From Virgibacillus halotolerans (GTDB lineage: Bacteria; Bacillota; Bacilli; Bacillales; Amphibacillaceae), in NCBI RefSeq assembly GCF_016908515.1, contig NZ_JAFBEA010000003.1, positions 310,001-374,000 on the forward strand: 64,000 nucleotides of DNA, written 5' to 3'. The notes beneath the pieces were generated by a model. That model worked only from the letters and a program-made list of their open reading frames with translations, was not told where the DNA came from and did no database searches. Below are positions 8,519 through 16,683 of this stretch, piece by piece. Position numbers and translations under genes: made by a program. Position 1 is the stretch's first letter. Each line of letters opens with the position of its first letter.

Positions 8519-9622
8519 ATGATGAAAAAAATAAGAGTTGGTATTATTTTCGGTGGAAAGTCAGCTGAACATGAGGTATCCTTACAGTCAGCTAAAAATA
8601 TTGTGGATGCTATTGATAAAGATAAATATGAAGTCGTACTAATTGGAATAGATAAAGCAGGGAAGTGGCATTTGAATGAGACCTCTTCGTACTTGCTAAA
8701 TGCAGATAATCCAAAGTTAATTCAATTGAACAAATCAAACGATCATGTAGCCATTGTTCCTGGAGAAGCAGATAAACAATTGATTCATACGGCAAATGCC
8801 AAGCAGCTGGATCAATTGGATGTAGTGTTTCCCATTGTGCATGGTACTTTAGGCGAAGATGGCAGCCTGCAAGGGATGATGAGGATCGCCAATCTTCCAT
8901 TTGTTGGTCCCAGTGTATTAAGTTCATCTATCTGTATGGATAAAGATATTGCTAAACGTTTGCTAAAGACAGCAGGTATTCGTGTGGCAGAAGGGCTTAC
9001 CTTTACAAGAGCGAAGAAGGATCTGGTGGATTATGACGAAGCGGTAGAAAAGTTAGGCACGCCGATGTTTATCAAACCGGCGAATCAAGGATCATCTGTT
9101 GGTGTTAGCAAGGTATCCACGAAGGAAGAATTTGATAAAGGTATAGAAGCTGCCTTTCAATATGATCATAAAGTTATTATTGAAGAAACGCTTGTTGGGC
9201 GTGAGGTTGAATGCTCGGTTTTAGGCAACGAAGATCCAAAAGCTTCATTACCAGGAGAGATCCTTCCGAATACCGCCTTTTATTCTTATGAGTCGAAATA
9301 TATCGATGAAAAGGGTGCTGAATTAGCGATCCCTGCAGATCTGTCAGAAGCAGAAACAGAGCATATCCAACAAACCGCAATTGCAGCTTTTGAGGCTTTG
9401 CAGTGTGAAGGTCTAGCTCGCGTTGACTTTTTCCTAACTAAAGCTGGCGAGGTTTATGTGAACGAAGTTAATACCCTGCCCGGATTTACTAAAATTAGTA
9501 TGTATCCGAAGCTATGGGAAGTAAGCGGAATGACCTATCCGGATTTAATCAATCGTTTGATTGAATTGGCGATAGAACGACATGAAGCAGTTGATAAGTT
9601 AAAAAGTTCGGTCTTGGAATAA
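8519..9622 (+). CDS. ddl: D-alanine--D-alanine ligase
   Basis: Makes the D-Ala-D-Ala dipeptide for peptidoglycan in the cytoplasm (ATP-grasp). The N-terminal VGIIFGGKSAEHEVSLQSA is the family signature. PLFVHGTLGEDGS-like PIVHGTLGEDGSLQG, FIKPANQGSSVGVSKV and FFLTKAGEVYVNEVNTLPG (metal-binding Glu/Asn) follow. The paired ATGs at 8519 and 8522 have GAAGGGAAGAG upstream; a longer frame from 8462 adds residues not typical of the family and lacks a ribosome site. 367 residues. Divergent from the trp operon and closed by a shared terminator. Confidence 0.97.
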   Translation: MMKKIRVGIIFGGKSAEHEVSLQSAKNIVDAIDKDKYEVVLIGIDKAGKWHLNETSSYLLNADNPKLIQLNKSNDHVAIVPGEADKQLIHTANAKQLDQLDVVFPIVHGTLGEDGSLQGMMRIANLPFVGPSVLSSSICMDKDIAKRLLKTAGIRVAEGLTFTRAKKDLVDYDEAVEKLGTPMFIKPANQGSSVGVSKVSTKEEFDKGIEAAFQYDHKVIIEETLVGREVECSVLGNEDPKASLPGEILPNTAFYSYESKYIDEKGAELAIPADLSEAETEHIQQTAIAAFEALQCEGLARVDFFLTKAGEVYVNEVNTLPGFTKISMYPKLWEVSGMTYPDLINRLIELAIERHEAVDKLKSSVLE

Positions 9623-9668
9623 AAAAATATCCGTACATGCCATTCATGCATGTACGGATATTTTTTTA
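9622..9668. terminator. bidirectional terminator between ddl and the nitroreductase
   Basis: A long palindrome with core AATATCCGTACATGC / GCATGTACGGATATT, flanked by an A-run and a T-run, lies between two convergent genes and can terminate both. Confidence 0.9.
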
Positions 9669-10226
9669 TCCATTATATCTACTAAACTTCTCAACAACCG
9701 GTATTCTTTCTTTTGTGGTTGGTTGTTCGTCGAAATAGCCAAGGTGGAGGAAGCCAACAACCTTTTCGTTGTCTCCAACATGCAGGATTTCTTTTACTTT
9801 CGGTTCATACACATGGGGATTTGTCCGCCATACAACACCGAGCTGCTTTTCCCATGCTAAGAGCCAGAAGTTTTGAATCATAGCTGCTGTCGCTCCAAAG
9901 TTTTCATCCCACTGTTTTTGCATTTCCGGTTCTTCCATTATAACAACAAGAAATGCGTTCGGTTCATTAAGGAATGCCTCCCGATTTTCTTGTTTTTCTT
10001 CTGGATAGGTTGCTGCAACTTTTTTAGCGAAATCAGCTTTTTGTTCTGAATCGATGAAAATGAAACGCCAAGGCTGACGCATACCATGTGTTGGCGCCCA
10101 TATTGCATCATTCAGTAAATCTAAAACCAGTTCTTCCGTTACTTTTTTATCGTTATAGCCCTTTTTAACCGCACGGCGTTCACGGATAATTTTAGCTAAA
10201 TTAGTTTGTTGTTTGATTTGTTCCAT
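9666..10226 (-). CDS. nitroreductase family protein
   Basis: FMN-dependent NAD(P)H oxidoreductase fold, 186 residues. IIRERRAVKKGYNDK near the N-terminus is the typical FMN-binding Arg region. LNDAIWAPTHGMRQPWRF is the second flavin-contact block, GATAAMIQNFWLLAWEKQLGVVWRT the dimer helix and VGFLHLGYFDEQP the C-terminal strand. It resembles the YdjA/YfhC-type subgroup; the substrate is unknown. A Fur-box-like palindrome lies 52 bp upstream of the ATG, which suggests iron-dependent expression. Confidence 0.88.
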   Translation of the reverse strand: MEQIKQQTNLAKIIRERRAVKKGYNDKKVTEELVLDLLNDAIWAPTHGMRQPWRFIFIDSEQKADFAKKVAATYPEEKQENREAFLNEPNAFLVVIMEEPEMQKQWDENFGATAAMIQNFWLLAWEKQLGVVWRTNPHVYEPKVKEILHVGDNEKVVGFLHLGYFDEQPTTKERIPVVEKFSRYNG

Positions 10227-10277
10227 GTGAGATATCCTCCCTAAAGGTTTACTTCTTACAGATCTATGTTAATTAAT

Positions 10278-10292
10278 TGATAATTGTTATCA
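10278..10292. promoter_or_regulatory. Fur-box-like site upstream of the nitroreductase gene
   Basis: TGATAATTGTTATCA matches the 7-1-7 Fur consensus (TGATAATNATTATCA) in all but one position and is flanked by further symmetric AT bases. It lies in the promoter region of the minus-strand nitroreductase gene. Confidence 0.65.
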
Positions 10293-10347
10293 ATTAAATT
10301 GTAGCCTATTACTTGGTGAAAAGCAACTATACATGAAAGTGGGGTCA

Positions 10348-10483
10348 ACGCTTAAGCCAAGCGAGCGAGCGCTGAACCACTGGGCGTGAGCGCTGAACTA
10401 TTGGGTCTGGGCGCCGGATCATAGGAAGGGAGCGCTGAACCACTGGGTCCGAGCGCTGAACCTTCGAACATGAGCGCCGTACT
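10348..10483. repeat. second 21-bp tandem array, inverted orientation
   Basis: Cores of GCGCTGAACC or close variants start at 10348 (degenerate), 10369, 10390, 10411, 10432, 10453 and 10474, always exactly 21 bp apart. Read on the minus strand the core is GGTTCAGCGC(T)C, the same as in the 1210-1644 array. The second half of each unit (often CCCAGT) differs from that array. The rest of the 10227-10627 gap holds only the Fur-like site. Confidence 0.92.
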
Positions 10484-10627
10484 CCCCCCAACTGAAAGCT
10501 GACTTTTTAAATATTATTTTCTACTTGAATTATGTTGCCATTCACGTAATAATAGAGGAAGATTCTGCACCAATAGCAGGAAATTCAATGTTATTCATGT
10601 GAATTATTTCACAAATAGGAGGCTGAA

Positions 10628-11665
10628 ATGAAAACGTTTTTACAGAAAAAGGGAGTTTCTCTGTCGATTAGGGAATACCTAATTACTGCATTAAGCTATA
10701 TGGCTCTCGGTTTGTTCTCCTCTTTAATTATTGGACTTATTATTGAAACACTCGGGGAACAGGTCGTTGTTAATTTCTCACCGGGATTGGCGGAATCATT
10801 GATTGAGATGGGTAATTTCGCAATGGATACGAAAATTATGGGTGGGGCAATTGGCGTTGCGATCGCTTACGGCTTAAAAGCACCGCCATTGGTTTTATTT
10901 TCAGCTTTATTTGCAGGTGCATTTGGTGCCGAATTAGGAGGTCCAGCTGGTAGTTACATTACAGCATTAATCGCGATTGAATGTGGTAAAGTAGTCTATA
11001 AAGAAACGAAGGTTGATATTATTATCACGCCCCTAGTAACCATTGTCGCAGGCTTTATTGTTGGTACATTCATTGGGCCACCTATCAACGCGTTTATGCT
11101 TGGTTTTGGCGAAATAATTAACTGGTCAACAGCGCAACAACCACTTATAATGGGGATTTTAGTCGCGGTGCTCATGGGCTTGGCTTTGACAGCTCCGATA
11201 TCTAGTGCAGCTATTGCGATTATGCTGTCATTAGATGGACTCGCAGCAGGTGCAGCGACAATTGGATGTGCAGCGCAAATGATAGGGTTTGCGGTATCAA
11301 GCTATCGGGAAAATGGTTTTGGTGGATTCCTAGCACAGGGAATTGGTACCTCCATGCTTCAAGTTGCTAATATATTAAAAAAACCTATTATTCTTTTACC
11401 GCCAACGATTGCTGGTGCCGTTTTAGCCCCGTTCGCCACGGTTTGGTTAGGGTTAACGAATAATGCCTCTGGAGCGGGAATGGGGACGAGTGGACTTGTT
11501 GGGCAAATTATGACATTCGAATCGATGGGCTTTTCAATGCAAATATTTTGGTGTATATTGATTTTACATGTAATTGCACCAGCAATCATTAGTTTGGTAT
11601 TGTCGGAATGGTTCCGAAAAAAAGGCTGGATAAAGTTCGGAGATATGAAAATAGATTATGAGTAA
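10628..11665 (+). CDS. PfoR-like / PTS EIIC-type membrane protein
   Basis: A 345-residue, very hydrophobic protein with about nine predicted membrane segments and Gly-rich loops (KIMGGAIGVAIAYGLKAPP, GAFGAELGGPAGSYITA, TNNASGAGMGTSGLVGQ). This pattern fits the PTS_EIIC_2 family, which includes the putative perfringolysin regulator PfoR. The family resembles sugar PTS IIC domains but has no attached IIA/IIB domains, and its substrate is unknown. GGAGGC precedes the ATG by a few bases. The phosphatase gene follows 26 bp downstream and may be co-transcribed. Confidence 0.75.
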   Translation: MKTFLQKKGVSLSIREYLITALSYMALGLFSSLIIGLIIETLGEQVVVNFSPGLAESLIEMGNFAMDTKIMGGAIGVAIAYGLKAPPLVLFSALFAGAFGAELGGPAGSYITALIAIECGKVVYKETKVDIIITPLVTIVAGFIVGTFIGPPINAFMLGFGEIINWSTAQQPLIMGILVAVLMGLALTAPISSAAIAIMLSLDGLAAGAATIGCAAQMIGFAVSSYRENGFGGFLAQGIGTSMLQVANILKKPIILLPPTIAGAVLAPFATVWLGLTNNASGAGMGTSGLVGQIMTFESMGFSMQIFWCILILHVIAPAIISLVLSEWFRKKGWIKFGDMKIDYE

Positions 11666-11691
11666 CGAGATTCCTGAAAGGAGTGGGCAAA

Positions 11692-12408
11692 ATGCGGACT
11701 TTTTTCATCAGTGATATTCATGGAAACTTCTGTGTTTTCAAAAACCTGCTTGACCATGTGGAGTTTGATCCATTAAACGATCAGCTGATAATTGGTGGAG
11801 ATATGATAAATCGTGGACCAAGAAGTGCTATTGTATTGCAATGGGTAAAAGAACATACAGAGCAATACCCGGATAATGTGCATGTGATAGCAGGAAACCA
11901 TGAAGAAATGATGATTTGGTTTATGAAAGAACTATCGCCAATTTGGATGGAATTCGGTGGCGATGAGACGATTAAAAACTTCAAAAAGGTTTATGGTGAT
12001 GAAAATGGCTGGTCTGTAGCGGAACGTTATGCATCATGGTTAGAAACGCTCCCGCTTATTTATGAGGACGAAAATGGTATCTATACCCATGCAGGGATTG
12101 ATGTTAAAGCGGATAAGATGAATCAACCGCGTGATATCGTTTGGTTAAACAAGCGCGATCTACATCAATTCGATGAGCAGGAGATAGAAGCTTGGAGTAA
12201 TGGGAAGGTGATCTATCGTGGGCATAACCCTTCTTCCGCAGTTTATTTGGAAAAGCAATTTGTTCACTGTGATCTAGGATGCGGTATGTTTGAGGATACA
12301 CAAGCTGCTTTAGCGTTAGTGGAAGTAAATCGAAATCGTTATTTTCGGTGCGATATGGACGGTGAGATTTCGGTACATAATATCCAAGGAATGGACTTAG
12401 ATAGTTAA
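11692..12408 (+). CDS. calcineurin-like metallophosphatase (Ser/Thr phosphatase / Ap4A hydrolase type)
   Basis: Cytosolic two-metal phosphoesterase, 238 residues. Metal-binding motifs in order: SDIHGN near residue 7, GGDMINRGPRS near 37, IAGNHEEM near 66 and YTHAG near 130, with a C-terminal YRGHNPS. This arrangement matches the PrpE/PPP-type bacterial phosphatases. The ATG at 11692 is chosen over the GTG at 11683 because GAAAGGAG lies eight bases before it and overlaps the GTG. Confidence 0.88.
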   Translation: MRTFFISDIHGNFCVFKNLLDHVEFDPLNDQLIIGGDMINRGPRSAIVLQWVKEHTEQYPDNVHVIAGNHEEMMIWFMKELSPIWMEFGGDETIKNFKKVYGDENGWSVAERYASWLETLPLIYEDENGIYTHAGIDVKADKMNQPRDIVWLNKRDLHQFDEQEIEAWSNGKVIYRGHNPSSAVYLEKQFVHCDLGCGMFEDTQAALALVEVNRNRYFRCDMDGEISVHNIQGMDLDS

Positions 12409-12533
12409 TGATATTATCGAAGAATAAACAAGGGGTTATATTGACTCGATTAGAAATTATTTAATACTATGGCAGAAGGCATTTCATTAATAACGAAAGT
12501 TCTTTTATTTTTTTATAAACTAAATTTTTCAAC

Positions 12534-12572
12534 AAAAAGGTGTCATTCCTTGATATGGAATGACACCTTTTG
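12534..12572 (+). terminator. terminator after the phosphatase gene
   Basis: AAAAGGTGTCATTCC and GGAATGACACCTTTT form a perfect 15-bp stem around a TTGATAT loop. The A/T flanks allow function in both directions. The rest of 12409-12714 holds only the operator below. Confidence 0.85.
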
Positions 12573-12673
12573 ACTTGGAATAACAAGCTACCCTTCATGT
12601 GTCTAAAATGTGAACGCACCTTCTACAAGAGAATAAAAAACACTTACATCATAGAAGATTTTTATGATACATT

Positions 12674-12696
12674 AATAAACAGACCAGTCGGTATGG
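12674..12696. promoter_or_regulatory. LmrA/YxaF-type operator
   Basis: The stretch around AACAGACCAGTCGGTAT contains the AGACCAGTC core known from B. subtilis LmrA/YxaF boxes. It lies 20-40 bp before lmrA, consistent with autoregulation of lmrA-lmrB. Assignment rests on the motif and gene context. Confidence 0.6.
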
Positions 12697-12714
12697 AGGG
12701 GGTGTACCACGGAT

Positions 12715-13275
12715 ATGAATTCAAAATCATTGATAATTGACATCGCGACAACGCTTTTCCAGCAAAAAGGATATATAGGTGTAGGACTAAACGAAATTTT
12801 AAAAGCATGTAACCTTTCAAAAGGTTCGTTTTATCATCACTTCCCAAATGGAAAAGAAGCATTACTCATCGCTTGCCTTCAGTCAATGGAAGAAGCGATT
12901 ATGACGGACATCGAGGGAATTTTTGAACGGTATCCGACCACAGAAGAAGCCACAAATGCAATGATTTCAAAACTAATTGTTAACTTTGAAACAGAAGGAA
13001 CCATTACTGGATACACATTTAGTAGTATCGTTAGTGAAATGGCTTCACTAAGTGATCCAGTTAGAAACGCATGTGCTCAGTTGTATCAAAAAATGCAAGA
13101 TATTTATTCAAATAAGTTAGTAGAAGATGGATTGTCACAAGATACGGCTAATTCCATTGCACTAATGATGACAGCGTCTATCGAAGGCGGAATGATGCTC
13201 TGCTTAACACAAAACGCAACGGCACCACTTAGCGTAATAGCTAAAAATTTATCATATATTTTAAAGGAGTTTTAA
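12715..13275 (+). CDS. lmrA: TetR family repressor, LmrA/YxaF type
   Basis: A 186-residue regulator. The helix-turn-helix spans residues 8-52 (IATTLFQQKGYIGVGLNEIL, CNLSKGSFYHHFPNGKE). The C-terminal part with ASIEGGMMLC fits the LmrA/YxaF ligand domain. GGAGGGGGTG precedes the ATG. lmrB follows after three bases, and a recognisable operator precedes it, so it probably represses the lmrA-lmrB efflux operon. Confidence 0.88.
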   Translation: MNSKSLIIDIATTLFQQKGYIGVGLNEILKACNLSKGSFYHHFPNGKEALLIACLQSMEEAIMTDIEGIFERYPTTEEATNAMISKLIVNFETEGTITGYTFSSIVSEMASLSDPVRNACAQLYQKMQDIYSNKLVEDGLSQDTANSIALMMTASIEGGMMLCLTQNATAPLSVIAKNLSYILKEF

Positions 13276-13278
13276 CAA

Positions 13279-14703
13279 GTGAATGAGGCAATGAAAGCAG
13301 GGCATGAACTTAAAGCAATAAAAACAGGTCCCATCATGGCAGCACTTTTAGTAGCTGGTTTTGTTGGGCTTTTTAGTGAAACGGCGTTAAATATCGCCTT
13401 TGTAGAATTAAGTCAAATCTTCAATATTAATTCTACGACGGTTCAATGGTTAGCAACAGGTTATTTTTTAACATTAGGTATTTTGGTGCCAGTAACAGGG
13501 ATTTTGATGCAAAAGTTTACCACAAGGCAAATGTTTATTACATCGGTTTCCCTATCCATTATTGGAACAATCATGGCTGCAGTTGCACCTGTATTTAGTG
13601 TGCTACTTGCGGCGCGCATTATTCAGGCAGCAGGATTAGCAATTAATTTACCTTTAACGCAAAATGTTATTTTTACCATCTTCCCACCGAATAAACGAGG
13701 TGGCGCTATGGGGGTTATGGGCTTAGTTATGCTAGCCGGTCCAGCACTAGGTCCAACATTGGCTGGGCTTATTCTAGATACACTATCATGGCACTGGATT
13801 TTCTGGGTTACCATACCATTCTTACTGTTTTCTCTTATTTTCGGCTTCGCTTATTTAGCGAATGTTAATGAAATACGTAAGGTTTCGGTTGATGCATTAT
13901 CTGTTATACTTTCGACGATTGGATTCGGTGGTATTGTTTACGGCGTAAGTACAGCTGGAAGTGCTGGTTGGACAAGTTCAATTGTTATTGGAACCATTAT
14001 CATTGGATTTATAGCACTCATTATTTTTGCAGTTCGTCAAACGAAAATGGAGAATCCAATGCTGAATCTAAAAGCATTTAATTACCCACTTTTCATCCTT
14101 GGAGTCATTATGAGTTTTATTACGTTCTTTAATATGTTGTCAATGCTTGTCATTTTACCAATGTATATGCAAATGGCGTTAATGATTGCTGCTTTTACAA
14201 CAGGTCTGATCCTGCTGCCAGGTAGCTTACTTAATTGTATATTAGCTCCAATAATTGGTCGTTTATTTGACAAATATGGTCCAAAAGCAGTGATTACACC
14301 TGGAACTATTTTAGTGGCCATTGGCTATTTAGTATATGCACAATTGGGTACAGACACAGCTTTATGGTTAATTGTTTTAAATCACGTCGTCATGATGTTG
14401 GGTATAGGTGCGGTGCTCGCTTCTGTACAAACAAACACGTTAAATTCTCTACCGAAACGATACTATCCAGATGGAATTGCTATAACACAAACAATCCAAC
14501 AAGTAGCTGGTGCTATTGGGATTGCGGTAATGGTATCGGTATTAGCTGCAAAACAGAATAGTTATTTAACGACTGTTGCGAATGAACCGGCGGTGGCAGC
14601 GGCAATGGGAACTACACTGGTATTTCAAATCGGTTTAGGGTTAGCCTTGATTAATGTTGTACTGTCTTTATTCATGAAAAAGCCTGATCTAAAAATAAAA
14701 TAA
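13279..14703 (+). CDS. lmrB: DHA2-type MFS multidrug efflux transporter (LmrB-like)
   Basis: A 474-residue drug/proton antiporter with about 14 membrane segments. The motif for 14-TM exporters is seen in LTLGILVPVTGILMQKFTTRQMF (motif A) and GPALGPTLAGLILDTLSWHWIFW (motif C region). It closely resembles LmrB (lincomycin resistance) in its segments FSETALNIA and WLATGYFL. The start is a GTG at 13279, about seven bases after AAGGAG, immediately behind lmrA. Actual drug range is not deducible. Confidence 0.9.
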   Translation: MNEAMKAGHELKAIKTGPIMAALLVAGFVGLFSETALNIAFVELSQIFNINSTTVQWLATGYFLTLGILVPVTGILMQKFTTRQMFITSVSLSIIGTIMAAVAPVFSVLLAARIIQAAGLAINLPLTQNVIFTIFPPNKRGGAMGVMGLVMLAGPALGPTLAGLILDTLSWHWIFWVTIPFLLFSLIFGFAYLANVNEIRKVSVDALSVILSTIGFGGIVYGVSTAGSAGWTSSIVIGTIIIGFIALIIFAVRQTKMENPMLNLKAFNYPLFILGVIMSFITFFNMLSMLVILPMYMQMALMIAAFTTGLILLPGSLLNCILAPIIGRLFDKYGPKAVITPGTILVAIGYLVYAQLGTDTALWLIVLNHVVMMLGIGAVLASVQTNTLNSLPKRYYPDGIAITQTIQQVAGAIGIAVMVSVLAAKQNSYLTTVANEPAVAAAMGTTLVFQIGLGLALINVVLSLFMKKPDLKIK

Positions 14704-14734
14704 ACGAAAAAATATTAGATGGAGATGATGTCGG

Positions 14735-15172
14735 ATGGCTAACCACTATAAAAATATTTTAGTAGCTGTAGACGGTTCTAAAGAAGCTGAATATGCATTT
14801 CGCAAGTCAATTGATGTTGCAAAACGGAATGAAGGTTCTATCATAAATATCGTGAACGTTATTGATACCCGTTCATTCGAAGCTTATGACCGTTCTATTT
14901 TTGGACGCGCACAGAAGCGATCAGAGGAACTTTTAAATAACTACAAAGCTAAAGCAGAGGCGGATGGTGTAGAAAACGTAGAGATGAGAATTGAATACGG
15001 TTCTCCTAAAAGTATGATTACAAAAGATCTTGCTAACATAGTCGAGGCTGATTTAATTATCTGTGGTGCTACGGGAATAAATGCTGTTGAGCGTTTCTTA
15101 ATTGGCTCCGTATCTGAAGCAATCGTACGATCAGCTAAATGTGATGTTTTAGTTATCCGAACGCCTGAGTAA
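14735..15172 (+). CDS. universal stress protein (UspA family)
   Basis: A 145-residue single-domain cytosolic protein. N-terminal YKNILVAVDGSKEAEYAFRKS and C-terminal GATGINAVERFLIGSVSEAIVRSAKCDVLVIR carry the ATP-binding G-2x-G-9x-G(S/T) motif. This suggests the ATP-binding class. GGAGATGATG lies upstream of the ATG. It starts 31 bp after lmrB and may be partly co-transcribed. A weak hairpin and a T-run (15178-15212) follow. Confidence 0.93.
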   Translation: MANHYKNILVAVDGSKEAEYAFRKSIDVAKRNEGSIINIVNVIDTRSFEAYDRSIFGRAQKRSEELLNNYKAKAEADGVENVEMRIEYGSPKSMITKDLANIVEADLIICGATGINAVERFLIGSVSEAIVRSAKCDVLVIRTPE

Positions 15173-15261
15173 ATGTACCATCCTTCATTAGACTGGAGAG
15201 GATTTTTTTTATCAGTGATGAGGGCAATTCGCTTACATGCTCTTATCTGCTATTCAACTTG

Positions 15262-15290
15262 GGGTGCATTTTCTTAAATGGAATGCACCC
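15262..15290. other. hairpin in the 15173-15431 gap
   Basis: GGGTGCATT and AATGCACCC pair perfectly around an 11-nt loop. There is no T-run on either side, so terminator function is doubtful. It may be an mRNA-end structure or an operator. Confidence 0.4.
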
Positions 15291-15431
15291 TTACTTTAGT
15301 AAAAAAGAATGGAAATCTATGTGACATTTGTTGAAAAATCGTTCAGTAACAGTAAGGTCATATGTAGTTATCTAAAAGCAGTGTATGGTATGCTATAAAA
15401 GGTAAATGATCTTATAGTTAGGAGTACATCC

Positions 15432-15884
15432 ATGGTACTTTATAATCTGCTCTTATTCATTCATATCCTTTCCGCAATATTGGGAGTTGGTCCCGGGTTC
15501 ATTCTCATTACCGTGGTTACGAAAGCTGCAACAATGACAGAGCTAAGGCATGCGTTTCATATTCGTAATCGGATCCATGTATTGGTGATGGTTGGCGGAG
15601 CTTTACTATTAACTTCTGGTTTGGGGATGGGCTTACTGAGGCCTTATTTGTTTTCACAAGGATGGTATGTTTTGAGTTTGCTTCTATTTATGATTGCACT
15701 GGCATTGGGTCCAACCATATTGGCTAAAAAATCCGCTCCAATAAAGCTTTTGTTAAAAGAGCATCAAGGGGAAGGTATTCCGGAAGCATATAACGTGTTA
15801 GCAAGAAGACTATTTTTCTATGAACGTATTGAACTGGCGATCCTTTTCATTGTAATCGTATTAATGATTTTAAAACCTTTTTAG
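15432..15884 (+). CDS. DUF2269-type integral membrane protein
   Basis: 150 residues with four predicted membrane helices (about 3-28, 50-70, 80-98, 130-148). The N-terminal NLLLFIHILSAILGVGPGF with a membrane His and the second half with a conserved RIEL near the last helix fit DUF2269 predicted membrane proteins. No function is established for the family. The repeat element copy 2 begins at its stop codon. Confidence 0.7.
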   Translation: MVLYNLLLFIHILSAILGVGPGFILITVVTKAATMTELRHAFHIRNRIHVLVMVGGALLLTSGLGMGLLRPYLFSQGWYVLSLLLFMIALALGPTILAKKSAPIKLLLKEHQGEGIPEAYNVLARRLFFYERIELAILFIVIVLMILKPF

Positions 15885-15922
15885 GCAGATAGGAAAGTAT
15901 AAATCTTTCCTGCTGCATAAGG
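15884..15922 (+). repeat. two-hairpin dispersed element, copy 2 (truncated)
   Basis: AGGCAGATAGGAAAGTATAA and the following CTTTCCTGCTGCATAAG reproduce the first hairpin (AGGAAAG/CTTTCCT) and the start of the conserved linker of the element. The second hairpin is absent. Confidence 0.6.
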
Positions 15923-15954
15923 ATAACGAAAGTACCCGTCAATAAAGGTTATGC

Positions 15955-15998
15955 AAAGAATGAGCGTACTGGCTTCTAGCTGGTGCGCTCATTCTTTC
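15955..15998 (+). terminator. hairpin downstream of the DUF2269-type gene
   Basis: AAAGAATGAGCG and CGCTCATTCTTT form a 12-bp stem with a long loop, followed by CGTTTAG. It is a likely but not ideal terminator. Confidence 0.6.
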
Positions 15999-16099
15999 GT
16001 TTAGTTAAAAAAAAGCGTATAAGAAAATAAAGATTGTGATTTGATTATTAAAGTGTTATAATTGTGGGTAATCTAAAAAAAGGGAAGGAGAGACCGCAA

Positions 16100-16636
16100 T
16101 TGAGAAATGTAACGTTAGAACAAGTTTTCATGCACCCAATCACACAAAAGTATTTACAACGTTCAGGTATTGCGCACGCTGTTGCAGTGGCAGAATATGC
16201 TTATATTTTTGCGAAACGATTTAAGGTGAATCCTGATCACGCGACAAAAGCAGCACTATTGCACGATATTGGACACTATACCTGGTATCGCGATGGAGAA
16301 TGGGATTATGACCTATATAAGGAAAATGATATCCATGCCATTAAAGGTGCAAGTCGAGCACATAAATTGCTCATCCGTATTGGTGAAGATCGGCACGCGG
16401 CTAAACAAATTGCTGTGGCGATTTTATTGCACACAGATTCTTATTTACCAGAAGGGGAGCTTGAATTAAAACCATTACAACAGGTGGTCCATCTTGCAGA
16501 CGAAGCGGATGAAGAAACAGGCGGAAATCATCATTACAAAACAATTGAAGCGCATGTGGCTTTAGAACGAATTCGCGCTTTAGACACGCAAATTGAAAAA
16601 GAAACCAGCCCTGAGCCTGTAAGGGAAATCATATAA
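16100..16636 (+). CDS. HD-domain protein (putative phosphohydrolase)
   Basis: A 178-residue HD superfamily protein. Metal ligands are apparent in HAVAVAEYAYIFAKRF (first His), ALLHDIGHYTWY (HD motif near residue 53), an intermediate His pair in AILLHTDS and Asp in HLADEADEE. The start is taken as the TTG at 16100 because GGGAAGGAG lies ten bases upstream; the GTG at 16064 precedes that ribosome site. The substrate is unknown, and it is distinct from the RelA-like HD protein at 32589. Confidence 0.75.
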   Translation: MRNVTLEQVFMHPITQKYLQRSGIAHAVAVAEYAYIFAKRFKVNPDHATKAALLHDIGHYTWYRDGEWDYDLYKENDIHAIKGASRAHKLLIRIGEDRHAAKQIAVAILLHTDSYLPEGELELKPLQQVVHLADEADEETGGNHHYKTIEAHVALERIRALDTQIEKETSPEPVREII

Positions 16637-16643
16637 TGCAAAA

Positions 16644-16674
16644 TAAAACACCCTGCTCATCATGAACAGGATGT
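16644..16674. terminator. hairpin between convergent genes
   Basis: AACACCCTG and CAGGATGTT pair with one bulge around a CTCATCATGAA loop. It lies between the HD gene and the convergent VanY-type gene. Confidence 0.5.
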
Positions 16675-16683
16675 TTGGACGGT

